Notes under the pieces: generated by a model
The model's database searches: none
What the model was told of the DNA's origin: nothing
Seen by the model: only the letters and a program-made list of their open reading frames with translations
Part shown: one piece after another, positions 35,187-43,156 of the stretch
How positions within the stretch are numbered: the first letter of the stretch is position 1
How the letters are laid out: each line of letters begins with the position of its first letter
Translations under genes and position numbers: made by a program
NCBI GenBank assembly: GCA_021298835.1
Contig: JAJTHG010000011.1
Location: 62,001-126,000, forward strand
DNA length: 64,000 bases
Direction of reading: 5' to 3'
From: Gemmatimonadota bacterium
Lineage (GTDB): Bacteria > Gemmatimonadota > Gemmatimonadetes > Gemmatimonadales > Gemmatimonadaceae

Positions 35187-36179
35187 TCACGGCAGCGTCG
35201 GCACCAGAGGAACGGGATCCCACTGTTCCTCGCGCCGCCGTTCGCCGATGATCAGCCCGACACCAGCGCCCAGCAACGCGCCGGCGATCATGGTGTCGGG
35301 TCGATTGGAGCAGTCGGTGGCGGGGACGCAGTCCGGGCCAAGCACGGTCGAGAATCGCGGCAGGAGCTCCGCTCCGATGAGCGCCCCGGCGATCACGGGG
35401 TAGAACGAGCGTCCCATGAACGCCGGGCGGCCGAGACTGCGCTGGATCCCTTGCACCTCGGGCCATGACAGGGGAACGTCGCGGTGGTCGTCGGTGCGAA
35501 CGCGCAGCGAGTCGTCGAGGCCCGTCACGCGCCCGATGATGTCGGGCCACCGACCGGCGACCTGCACCCGGACCCGCGTGCCGATCGCAAGCCCGCGCAC
35601 GATCGGCGTTGAGGGGCGCGACGCGGGGTCCCCGTCGGTTCGGGCGGCGGGTGCGGCGGCGGGCGCGGCGGGGAGTGGGGTCGCGCGCGTCACCCATCGC
35701 TCGGTGTCGGTGCCGATCCCCGACAGGACCCCGCCAGCCGCGCCGATCAGTGCCCCGCTTGCGCCGAAGTACACGATCAAGGTGCCCGCGAAGGCCCGTT
35801 GCTCGGAAGGGCCCACAAAGACGCCTTGCCTCCTACCCAGTATGAAACCGATCGCGGCGCCGCCCGCCAGGCCGATCAACGCTCCTGTCCGGATCTCGCG
35901 GGCCCGGCCCACGGGGCCTTCGCTCGCCTCCACCATCACCACATTGGCCACCGCCACGCGCGCCAGCACCCCGGTGGCAGTGCGTACCGCCATCGTGTCG
36001 GGATCGAACCGCTCGAGCCAGCCGACCACCCGCGCACCGAGCGGCCGCGCGAGCGTGAGACGCACGCGCTCGCCCTCGCGGACCGCATCGGCCAGCGGGT
36101 CCGTCTGGGCGCGGAGTTCGCGTGCCACCGGCCACGAGATCGCGGCGCAGGCGACGAGGAGACGAAGGGTGGTGCGCAT
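35187..36179 (-). CDS. Exported protein with glycine-zipper segments, function unknown
   Basis: 330 residues. A signal peptide (1-24) ends in an A-Q-like site (L-R-A-Q). Three glycine-rich hydrophobic segments of glycine-zipper type (A-L-I-G-L-A-G-G-A-A-I-G, A-L-I-G-A-A-G-G-V-L-S-G and A-L-L-G-A-G-V-G-L-I-I-G) alternate with two beta-rich modules containing V-R-L-T-L and V-R-V-Q-V strands (about 35-75 and 200-245). The modules may be SH3-like. I do not recognise the family. The start was taken at the ATG giving the best signal peptide; an in-frame ATG lies 10 codons upstream. A TAGGAT hexamer at 36209-36214 on this strand could be its -10 element. Confidence 0.75.
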   Translation of the reverse strand: MRTTLRLLVACAAISWPVARELRAQTDPLADAVREGERVRLTLARPLGARVVGWLERFDPDTMAVRTATGVLARVAVANVVMVEASEGPVGRAREIRTGALIGLAGGAAIGFILGRRQGVFVGPSEQRAFAGTLIVYFGASGALIGAAGGVLSGIGTDTERWVTRATPLPAAPAAAPAARTDGDPASRPSTPIVRGLAIGTRVRVQVAGRWPDIIGRVTGLDDSLRVRTDDHRDVPLSWPEVQGIQRSLGRPAFMGRSFYPVIAGALIGAELLPRFSTVLGPDCVPATDCSNRPDTMIAGALLGAGVGLIIGERRREEQWDPVPLVPTLP

Positions 36180-36269
36180 CGAGCGGATCCCCGGTCGAGG
36201 TCGCCGCAATCCTACGAGGTCGTCGTCACCCGCGCAGTGACGCGCGTCATCACGGCCGTGTGCGCTGCG

Positions 36270-36707
36270 TCACAGGCCGCCGCCGTCGCCGCCCCGCATC
36301 GAGGGGGGGCCCTCGAGCCACTCGCGCACGGCACGCGCCACGTGCTTGCCGAGCGACGGCAGCCGCACCCACGTTCCATCCGTCAACTGCACCGCCGGCG
36401 GGGCGCCGCGCTCCGCCCGCACGGTGCGGAGCTCGCCCCGCGGGATGCGGCGCTGTCCCCAGAGCGTGCGGATGCGCAGCGCCTCCGGCTCGAGCTCGAC
36501 CCGCGTGCGGACGGCCTCGGCCAGGCTGCCGCCCCCGATCGCGACGGTGAACGCCGCCATCGCGATCGTGAGCCAGTCCCAGCCCGCGCTTCGCCATAGC
36601 AGGAGCGTCGCGCCGCACAGGAAGATCGCCTGCACGACGAGGTAGGCGAGGAAGGCACGCGTGCTGCGGAAGACGCGCGCACGGGCGTCCCGGGCCTCCG
36701 TCGGCAC
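36270..36707 (-). CDS. Small membrane protein with PH-like domain
   Basis: 145 residues from a GTG, 11 nt after the stop of the dehydratase gene. Two hydrophobic segments (about 13-60) are followed by a beta-rich region (about 70-125) with R-V-E-L-E-P-E-A-L-R-I-R-T-L-W-G-x-R-R-I-P, the pattern of bacterial PH (bPH) domains found in small membrane proteins. Function unknown. Cotranscription with the dehydratase gene is likely from the spacing. Confidence 0.65.
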   Translation of the reverse strand: MPTEARDARARVFRSTRAFLAYLVVQAIFLCGATLLLWRSAGWDWLTIAMAAFTVAIGGGSLAEAVRTRVELEPEALRIRTLWGQRRIPRGELRTVRAERGAPPAVQLTDGTWVRLPSLGKHVARAVREWLEGPPSMRGGDGGGL

Positions 36708-36718
36708 GACGGCGCCAG

Positions 36719-37732
36719 TCAGGCGAGGCGCCGGACGTCCGCCGGCGCGAGGTTCCCGCCGCAGAACACCATCCCGATCGTCGCCCCCGCGAGCTGCGGC
36801 GCGAGCGCCAGCACGCCGGCCAGCCCGGCACCCGCCGCGCCTTCCGGCAGGTGACGCGTCGCCGTCGCGAGGTGGCGCATCCCCTCGGCGATCGCGTCGT
36901 CGGGCAGCGCCACGAAGTCGGCGAGTCCGTCCCGCAATGCCGGCCACGTCAGGTCGTAGGTCGCCCGCGTGGCGATCCCCTCGGCGAACGTCGTCACCGG
37001 CTGCGTGGGGGTGAGCCGCTCCCCCGCGTGCCACGCGTCGTGCTGCGTAGGGGCGCCGGTGCTTCCGACGCCGTACACCGCGAGCGAGGGCCGCCGCGCG
37101 TTCAGGACGGCGAGTGCGCCCACCGCCTGCGACCCGCCGCCGACGGCGATCACGAGCGCGTCGAGCTCGGGCACCTGCTCGAGCAGCTCGAGCGTCAGCG
37201 TGCCCGCACCGGCGATGACGGCGCGGTCGTTCACGCCGTGCACGAGCGCCGCGCCGGTCGTCGCGGCGAGCCGCTGCGCCGCCAGGATCGCCTCGTCGTA
37301 GTGCGCTCCCTCTTCGTGCAGGGTGGCGCCCAGGTCCAGGATCGCCTGGTTCTTCGCGGGGTTGTTCCCGCGCGGCACACAGATCGTCACGCGGCAGCCC
37401 AACCGCGCGCCGGCGTACGCGAGCCCGAGCCCATGATTGCCGGTGGAGGCCCCGACGATGCCGCGCGCCCGGTCGCCCGCAGCCAGCGCCGTGACCGCCG
37501 AGAGCCCGTTGCGCACCTTGAACGCCCCGGTCGGCAGCATGTGCTCGTGCTTGACGACGACGCGTACGTCGTGCCCGACGAGGCGGTCGAGGGTGGGGTA
37601 GCGTCGCGCCGGCGTGGGCACCACGTCGAGCAAGGGGCGAATCCGCTCGTGCGCGGCGCGCACGTCGTCGAGCGTCACCGGAAGCGAGGCGGCGAGGGCG
37701 TCGCCGCGGAGAGCCGAAGCGGGGCGGGGCAT
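36719..37732 (-). CDS. Threonine dehydratase-like PLP enzyme
   Basis: 337 residues, close to serine racemase and catabolic threonine dehydratase. The PLP lysine is Lys72 in P-T-G-A-F-K-V-R-N. S-T-G-N-H-G (about 95-100) binds the substrate carboxylate, and the phosphate-binding glycine loop V-G-G-G-S-Q lies near 207. No regulatory ACT domain is present, so allosteric isoleucine feedback is not expected. Related enzymes act on threonine, serine or 3-hydroxyaspartate; the substrate is undecided. A leaderless-type promoter precedes the ATG. Confidence 0.88.
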   Translation of the reverse strand: MPRPASALRGDALAASLPVTLDDVRAAHERIRPLLDVVPTPARRYPTLDRLVGHDVRVVVKHEHMLPTGAFKVRNGLSAVTALAAGDRARGIVGASTGNHGLGLAYAGARLGCRVTICVPRGNNPAKNQAILDLGATLHEEGAHYDEAILAAQRLAATTGAALVHGVNDRAVIAGAGTLTLELLEQVPELDALVIAVGGGSQAVGALAVLNARRPSLAVYGVGSTGAPTQHDAWHAGERLTPTQPVTTFAEGIATRATYDLTWPALRDGLADFVALPDDAIAEGMRHLATATRHLPEGAAGAGLAGVLALAPQLAGATIGMVFCGGNLAPADVRRLA

Positions 37733-37738
37733 GCGTCA

Positions 37739-37744
37739 AACCTA
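37739..37744 (-). promoter_or_regulatory. -10 element TAGGTT of the dehydratase gene (leaderless)
   Basis: On the minus strand TAGGTT lies 6 nt before the ATG at 37732, with no Shine-Dalgarno sequence between. Confidence 0.5.
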
Positions 37745-37821
37745 TCGCCGCATCGGCCGCCCGGCCCGCTTGCGGCGTGCCGGAACGCATTGCGGCAGCG
37801 GGCACCACCGGCGCGCCCCGC

Positions 37822-38374
37822 CTACAGCGCGGACGGCCAGGTCGCCGGCGGCCCGCCCCGTTCCCGCCAAGGCGCGTCGCAGCGCGTCAGCGCGGCGCAG
37901 GTCGAGAAGCCCACCAGCAGTGCCGCGTCGCCGTGCGCCTCGCGCACGAGCTGGCCGAGATGGTGCTCGCCGTGCAGGGCGAGGTCGGTGGCGGCCGCGT
38001 TGCCGAGATGCGAGTTGTGGGCCCAGACGCATCCACTGCGGGAAGCGTGTGAATCCCCGGAGCGCCTCCTCCGCGCCCGGGTCGCCGTCCCCGCCGCGCG
38101 CGTACCGGTTGACCCGGATGGCGTCGGGCCAGTCGCCCTCGACGGCGACCGCCACCGCGCCGCACGCCGTGACGAGGCGCGTGGTGAGCTCCGCGCGGAC
38201 GCGGTGGAAGTCGTGGGTCCCGTGCGAGGCCTCGCCGAGGAGGATCCACCGCACCCCGGCGGCCTGGGCCACCAGCGGCGCGAAGTCGTGCGGTCCGCCC
38301 TCGAGGGGTCGGGCATGCCGCGCGACGACGTTCGCGACGAGCGGCTCGGCGGGGGCGCCGTACGGTGCGGACAT
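37822..38374 (-). pseudogene. Erythromycin esterase-like gene with internal deletion and frameshift
   Basis: The first 115 codons from the ATG at 38374 match the N-terminus of the erythromycin esterase family: L-L-G-E-A-S-H-G-T-H-D-F, then V-A-V-E-G-D-W-P-D-A and G-F-T-R-F-P-Q-W-M. At about 38030 this frame loses homology, and the frame one base over continues with the much later family motif V-W-A-H-N-S-H-L-G-N-A-A-A-T, then G-E-H-H-L-G-Q-L-V-R-E and L-L-V-G-F-S-T. About 130-150 residues of the middle, including catalytic residues, are missing, and the C-terminus (normally about 100 more residues) is not recognisable. The gene cannot make an active enzyme. It lies between the dehydratase and the baeRF gene. 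Confidence 0.8.
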
Positions 38375-38639
38375 GGATCCACCCTGCCCGATTCCCGCGG
38401 CGGGGGTCAGCGGGGAATCCGGTGGCGCGGCGTCGGGGATTCCCGCGCCGGGTGTCGCCAGGTGCCGCAGGGTTCGCCCGACGAAGCGCAGGGGTCCTGC
38501 GGATGGCGTGCCGACGGGCACTGCGGCACCATGGAGGTGGATGGATCACGTGCGTGCAACGCGATGCCGTCGTTGGCTGCACGCTCCACCCCGGACGCTT
38601 CGAGGCGTCGGCGCAATTCCCCGTGCATCGAGGTGCAGT
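38375..38639. other. Intergenic region with short inverted and direct repeats
   Basis: Divergent upstream region of the esterase pseudogene and the baeRF gene. GATTCCCGC near 38390 pairs with GCGGGGAATC near 38409-38418, and GATTCCCGCG is repeated near 38438. No coding frame with family similarity is seen. Confidence 0.4.
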
Positions 38640-39746
38640 ATGCTCACCGAACGCGACCTCAAGCAGTTGGCGAAGGCGTTCGCCGACCGGCGCGTGCTCA
38701 CGGTGTATCTCCACCCTGCGGTGGACAACCCGGCCGATCGCCATCGGTGGGAAGCGGAGTTCGAGCAGGCCGTCCGCGTGGTTCTGGACGCCACGGCGAC
38801 GGCTCCGCACGCCGAACGCGAGGCGGCACGGGCAGCGGTCGAGTCCGTCCGTCGGGCGCTCGCGCAACCCGACGCGCCGCTCGACGCGGCCGGCATTCTC
38901 GCGGTGGCCGACGAGCGTCGGCTCGCCTATTGCGTGCCGCTCGAGACGCGTGTGCCCAGCGTGGCGGCGTGGCAGCAGGGCGTGCTGCTTGCGCCGCTGC
39001 TGGGTGAAGTGACGGCCGCGCTGCCGACGGTGCTCCTGATGGTGGACGAACGCACGGCGCGGCTCTACCGGGTGACGCTGCCAAGGCAGCTCGAGCATCT
39101 CCAGACGCGGACGGCGCTGCAGCCGTCCGAGGTCGAGCGTCACCTCGGTAGCAGCAAGGGACGCTTCCACACGGGGACGCGCGGGGGAACGGCGGCCGAC
39201 GCCCTCGACCGCCAGCAGCGAGCGGCGCGGGACCGGCTGTTCGCCGACGTGCTCGTCCCGGCGCTGGACCTGATGGGCACCCAGGGGTGGCTCGCGATCG
39301 GCGGTCCCCCGCGAGCGGTGGCCGCGGCACGCGCGCTCGTGCCGGACACCGCCGAGGACCGGGTCATCGCGCTGGACGGGCTGGACACGCATGCCACCTC
39401 GCACGAGATGGTGCAGGCGGTTGCGACCGCGCTTCTGGCGCGCATCGGGGAGCGTGACGCCGCGTTGATGCTCGGCCTCCTCGACGCCGCGTCGGCGCGC
39501 GGCCGCGCCGCGGCGGGGCTCGTGGCGACGCGGGCGATGCTCGAACGCGAGGACGTCGCCGATCTCTTCCTGAGCGATGCGTTCGTCGCCAGGCACCCGA
39601 CCGAGACCGACGACTTGCTGCACCACGCGTTCCGGCAGGGGGCCCACGTGCATGAAGTCCATGGCACCGCCGCCGCGACACTTGATGCGCGGGCCGAGGG
39701 CATCGTGGCGCGCTTGCGCTATGCGATGCCGACGCCGCTTCGGTAG
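38640..39746 (+). CDS. baeRF (bacterial eRF1-like) family protein
   Basis: 368 residues. The N-terminal part (about 1-130) and the central part (about 135-245) match the layout of baeRF proteins, which share a fold with the archaeal/eukaryotic release factor eRF1: L-T-V-Y-L-H-P near the start, then L-L-M-V-D-E-R-x-A-R-L-Y-R-V in the second domain, and H-x-G-T-R-G-G. The third domain is L7Ae/Vms1-like (about 250-365). No clear GGQ is present. These proteins are suspected to act on ribosomes or in stress, but the function is unproven. The A of the ATG is at 38640; a GAGGTG 8 nt upstream could be a weak ribosome binding site. Confidence 0.7.
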   Translation: MLTERDLKQLAKAFADRRVLTVYLHPAVDNPADRHRWEAEFEQAVRVVLDATATAPHAEREAARAAVESVRRALAQPDAPLDAAGILAVADERRLAYCVPLETRVPSVAAWQQGVLLAPLLGEVTAALPTVLLMVDERTARLYRVTLPRQLEHLQTRTALQPSEVERHLGSSKGRFHTGTRGGTAADALDRQQRAARDRLFADVLVPALDLMGTQGWLAIGGPPRAVAAARALVPDTAEDRVIALDGLDTHATSHEMVQAVATALLARIGERDAALMLGLLDAASARGRAAAGLVATRAMLEREDVADLFLSDAFVARHPTETDDLLHHAFRQGAHVHEVHGTAAATLDARAEGIVARLRYAMPTPLR

Positions 39747-39783
39747 CGGCACCGCCGGTCCGGGGGGCCATGCCGGGAAAGGT

Positions 39784-39789
39784 TACCTT
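39784..39789 (+). promoter_or_regulatory. -10 element TACCTT of yaeQ (leaderless)
   Basis: TACCTT lies 7 nt before the ATG at 39797. It is in the loop of an imperfect inverted repeat (CCATGCCGGGAAAGG / CCTTCCCTGGCATGG, 39768-39800) that reaches into the start codon. Confidence 0.5.
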
Positions 39790-39796
39790 CCCTGGC

Positions 39797-40339
39797 ATGG
39801 CCCTCACGAGCACGCTCTACCACTTCGACGTCACGCTGGGGGACGTGGACCGCGGCGTGTACGGAACCTTCGCCATCAAGGCCGCGTGTCATCCGAGCGA
39901 GACGCCCGAGTACCTGCTGACCCGGGTGCTCGCGTACTGTCTCGAGTACACCGAGGGCATCGCGTTCTCGAAGGGCGGCGTCTCCGACCCCGACGACCCG
40001 GCCCTGCTGGTGAAGGACCTCACCGGGGCGTGGGTCAGCTGGATCGAGATCGGCGCGCCCGATGCTGCGCGGCTCCACAAGGCGTCCAAGGCGAGCCCGC
40101 GCGTGGCCGTCTATACCCACAAGGACCCGCGGATCGTGCTGCGCGCCTACGAGGGGCAGCGGATCCACAAGGCCGAATCCATCGTCGTCTTCGCGCTCGA
40201 TCGCGACCTGCTCGCGGCGCTGGCCGAGCGGCTCGACCGGCGGATGACGTGGACGCTGACGGTGACGGAGGGCGAGCTGTTCGTCGCCATCGGGGACGAG
40301 ACGCTCTCGGGGCGGGTCGAGCGGCACGCGGTGGCGTGA
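39797..40339 (+). CDS. yaeQ: YaeQ family protein
   Basis: 180 residues, the usual YaeQ length. It starts M-A-L-x-S-T-L-Y-H-F-D-V-T-L, and contains H-P-S-E-T, R-V-L-A-Y-C-L, and W-I-E-I-G-x-P-D-x-x-R-L-H-K-A-S-K, all typical. YaeQ has a PD-(D/E)xK nuclease-like fold; the E-G...D...E-I-G arrangement fits, but its substrate is unknown. The old idea that it suppresses loss of RfaH was not upheld for the E. coli protein. An upstream in-frame start (39770) is less likely given the promoter position and conserved N-terminus. Confidence 0.92.
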   Translation: MALTSTLYHFDVTLGDVDRGVYGTFAIKAACHPSETPEYLLTRVLAYCLEYTEGIAFSKGGVSDPDDPALLVKDLTGAWVSWIEIGAPDAARLHKASKASPRVAVYTHKDPRIVLRAYEGQRIHKAESIVVFALDRDLLAALAERLDRRMTWTLTVTEGELFVAIGDETLSGRVERHAVA

Positions 40340-40516
40340 CGCCGGCCGCACACTCCCGCTCCCCGGGGCACCGTCTCCGGTCGGGCGGCTGACCCACCGC
40401 GCCCGGTTCGACGGCGAGGAGGGCTCGACCTCTCCGCCCTCGGCCCACATGCCCTGTCGGATCTCCGCACCGATGCCGACCGGGAGGTCGTCGTGGCCGC
40501 GTTTCCGGCCTGCCGG

Positions 40517-40993
40517 TCAGGCGGTCCCGCGTCGAACCAGTGCGATCAGGCCGAAGGGGATGAAGATGAAGCCGGCGATCGCGGTGAGGAGGCTCCCTCC
40601 CCACAGCTCGGCGAATTCATCGAGGGACGGCTTGTCCGGTCGGTCGGGGCGGTAGAGCACCCCGACCGTCTGCGCCGCGGTGAAGCGCGCCCGGGAGACC
40701 GGTTGGCCGTGGCCCCGGACCGACCCGGCGCCACGTTCGAACGTGATCAGCTGGCCAGCGTCTGTACGGTACTCGAACTCCGCGGTGAAGATGGTGCAAT
40801 CGTATCGTGTCTCGATGGTGCGTCGGCGCTGCCGCCTCGTTTGCCGGCAGGTCGAGTTGGTGTTCCGTACCGCCGTGATGGTCGCGGTCGCGCGCTCGGC
40901 ATCGAGGAGAAAGAGGGTCGTTTTGATCCCCCACACCCCCGACACGATCACGAGGGCGAGACCGATGATCAGGAGGAGGAACCGCTTACTCAC
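40517..40993 (-). CDS. DUF3592-type membrane protein
   Basis: 158 residues from a GTG overlapping the end of the channel gene by 8 nt. Two hydrophobic segments (about 5-30 and 128-150) flank a beta-rich exterior domain with V-L-Y-R-P-D-R-P, the stretch by which DUF3592 proteins are recognised, and two Cys residues. Function unknown. Coupled expression with the ion channel suggests an auxiliary role, by inference. Confidence 0.75.
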   Translation of the reverse strand: MSKRFLLLIIGLALVIVSGVWGIKTTLFLLDAERATATITAVRNTNSTCRQTRRQRRRTIETRYDCTIFTAEFEYRTDAGQLITFERGAGSVRGHGQPVSRARFTAAQTVGVLYRPDRPDKPSLDEFAELWGGSLLTAIAGFIFIPFGLIALVRRGTA

Positions 40994-41681
40994 CTTGGCC
41001 TCTGCTCTGGCGGTGGAGCTCCGTCACGGCACCGATCAGGTTCGATCCGACGGTGAGGAAGACGAGATAGAAGATCGGGAAGAAGAGATGCCCGAGGGTG
41101 TCGCCCGGTCCGACCTCGGCGAGGAAGTACGGTACCTGTTGGAGCAGCGCCAGAAGGAAGACCGAGCGAAGGCTTGCGCCGAGGGTGCCCCACGAGGCAG
41201 GAGTCGTTTCGCCGAAGAGATGGTATCCGGCGATGGCGAAGATGTAGCCGAGGATCGCGAGGAGTGCCGCAGCCCTCAGAAACAACCCCGTAGAGCGACC
41301 CATGCCCTCGAGGAACGTCCGCATGGCTGCCGAGGTCGAGAGGAGTCGGGCGACGCGGAGCACCCGGGCAACGCGGGCAACGACCGCGAAACCTCCGACC
41401 GCAGGAATGAGCGAGACGATGACGATGGTCAGATCGAACGTGTTCCACGGGTCCTTGAAGAACTCGGAGAACCGGGGAGCATGGGCCCCGAAGCGGATCG
41501 CCATCTCGACGATGAAGATCCCCTGACTGACGGCGAAGGCGAGGAAGAAGGCCTCGCTGAAGTGTTCCAGCAGTGCGGTGTTCGTCTCGAGCCCGAGCAG
41601 GACGGCGTTGAGGACGATGAGCGCCAGGATGAAGTTGCGGAAGCCGTCGCTCGCTGCGATGCGCTGACACCAGGTAGCCAT
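40986..41681 (-). CDS. Voltage-gated-type ion transport protein with atypical pore
   Basis: 231 residues with six hydrophobic segments (S1-S6) of the ion_trans family. S4 (about 100-117) carries regularly spaced arginines (V-V-A-R-V-A-R-V-L-R-V-A-R), so a voltage sensor is intact. Between S5 and S6 the pore segment is L-R-S-V-F-L-L-A-L-L-Q-Q-V-P; the T-L-E-S-W filter of bacterial sodium channels and the T-V-G-Y-G of potassium channels are both absent. The C-terminus is short, without the coiled coil of NaChBac-like channels. Conductance cannot be predicted. A leaderless-type promoter precedes the ATG. Confidence 0.82.
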   Translation of the reverse strand: MATWCQRIAASDGFRNFILALIVLNAVLLGLETNTALLEHFSEAFFLAFAVSQGIFIVEMAIRFGAHAPRFSEFFKDPWNTFDLTIVIVSLIPAVGGFAVVARVARVLRVARLLSTSAAMRTFLEGMGRSTGLFLRAAALLAILGYIFAIAGYHLFGETTPASWGTLGASLRSVFLLALLQQVPYFLAEVGPGDTLGHLFFPIFYLVFLTVGSNLIGAVTELHRQSRGQGE

Positions 41682-41688
41682 GCCGTCA

Positions 41689-41694
41689 ACGATA
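41689..41694 (-). promoter_or_regulatory. -10 element TATCGT of the ion channel gene (leaderless)
   Basis: On the minus strand TATCGT lies 7 nt before the ATG at 41681. Confidence 0.45.
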
Positions 41695-41872
41695 GCCGAG
41701 GATCGGGCCGACGGGAGCCCACCTGATCATGCGCACACAGTGCCGGGCGCCCCCGACCTTCCGGGCATTGATTCCGGCGCGCTCGAGAACGGTCCGCTCA
41801 CGATCTGAAGCGTCGCGCCCCCCCGCGTGCCACGCCATGCCCCCCTGCGAGCGGACCGACTAGCGTGGCCGC

Positions 41873-42316
41873 TCAGGGCAGCACGGCGTGCACGTAGGAG
41901 CCCCAAGGGCAGAACTTCTTTACGGTATTCAGCCAGTAGTCGAGGTCGGGCTCGATCAGGCCCGGTCGGCCATCGCACAACTCGATGGCCAACTCCACCA
42001 GCGCGAGGTCGGTGAAGTGCCAGCTCCATGGCTGATTGTGACCGCCATTGCCGGCCGCGATCGCGCCGGAGGCGAACAGGGATCGCCGTTCAACGGGCAG
42101 GGCCAACTGCTCCCGGGCCTGGGCGATCAGCGCGGGCGACGAGGTCACGTACCGGAACTCCTGCGACGGCGGCTCACCGCGGATGCGGAATACCAGAGTG
42201 GTCCCGGAGGGCTGAGTCGGCTCGCCGCCGCCGCAGCTCGCCAGCATGGCCGCGAGTACCCCCGCGACGAACGTCGGCCGCGGCCACCAGCGGCGCGCGA
42301 GGAATCCGGTCTTCAT
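41873..42316 (-). CDS. Small lipoprotein of unknown function
   Basis: 147 residues. Signal peptide with lipobox L-A-A-M-L-A-S|C at about residue 28, then G-G-G-E-P-T-Q-P-S. The mature part has a predicted E-F-R-Y-V-T-S and a later D-L-A-L-V-E-L-A-I-E-L-C-D-G-R-P. A purine-rich AGAGGGA 9-15 nt before the ATG is a usable ribosome binding site, unlike most genes nearby. No family recognised. Confidence 0.75.
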   Translation of the reverse strand: MKTGFLARRWWPRPTFVAGVLAAMLASCGGGEPTQPSGTTLVFRIRGEPPSQEFRYVTSSPALIAQAREQLALPVERRSLFASGAIAAGNGGHNQPWSWHFTDLALVELAIELCDGRPGLIEPDLDYWLNTVKKFCPWGSYVHAVLP

Positions 42317-42659
42317 GTGTCAGTTCCCTCTGGTGACGAGCCAGGTACCCGGCATAGCAGGAATTGCGATTGACATCGCTCGAGTCTATCGCGGGATCAC
42401 CGACCGCGGGAGCACCGACTGATGGACGGCAGCGTGTCCGCCCTCTCGATCGCGCGCCCACGGGCACCGTGCGATCGGTGACCGCCGTGGAAGAGACCGG
42501 CGTTGCCGAAGCTGGTACATCCGGACCTGCCGCAGGTTCCCTCGGTTCACGCCGGTATCCGGATCCGGCCCACGCGCGGCCGGCCGGACGTCCGGGTCAC
42601 GCCGCGCTGGCGTCCCCGCGCTGCGCGGCGCAGCTTCCGCCCGACCTTCATCCACCACG
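42317..42659. other. Gene-free divergent region
   Basis: 343 nt between divergent genes. It holds an imperfect 10-bp inverted repeat (CGATCGCGCG 42447-42456 and CGTGCGATCG 42468-42477) that could be an operator, and several short GC hairpins. No convincing coding frame is seen. Confidence 0.5.
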
Positions 42660-43007
42660 ATGCAGCTGACTACGGCGATGCACCTCACGGGCGCGGCGGT
42701 GACCGCCGGTCTCGGCCTCATGGGCCTCGCGCGGCCCGCGTGGGCGGCGGCCTTCACGAGCATCGCGCCGCGCGGGGCGACCGGGATGTCGGAAGTGCGC
42801 GCGACGTACGGGGGCTTCTTCCTGGCGCTCGGCGGATACGCGCTGCTGTCGCAGCACCCCGTGGCGTTCACGACCGCCGGGGTTGCGTGGCTCGGTGCGG
42901 CTGTTGGACGGGCGATCTCGGTGGTGACGGATCGCAGTACGGAGCCGAGGAACCTGGCGGGGATCGTCTTCGAGGCGGTGATCGGAGGGGCGCTGGTGGC
43001 GGGGTGA
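42660..43007 (+). CDS. Small DUF4345-like membrane protein
   Basis: 115 residues with four predicted transmembrane helices. The central E-V-R-A-T-Y-G-G-F-F-L-A-L-G stretch is characteristic of DUF4345 proteins. Function unknown. ATG start; no clear ribosome binding site. Confidence 0.75.
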   Translation: MQLTTAMHLTGAAVTAGLGLMGLARPAWAAAFTSIAPRGATGMSEVRATYGGFFLALGGYALLSQHPVAFTTAGVAWLGAAVGRAISVVTDRSTEPRNLAGIVFEAVIGGALVAG

Positions 43008-43156
43008 GGCCGAGGGCGCCAGGTACTGCTGGTGTATTCCGGCGCGCGCGATCGTGGTCGGATGCTGCTTGACCGCTGGGTCGTCGGGCGGTATCGTCGC
43101 GCGAACCTCGCGATTCACTCTCCGCGGCACCCGTCGCTGCGTCCCGCCACCTCGCG

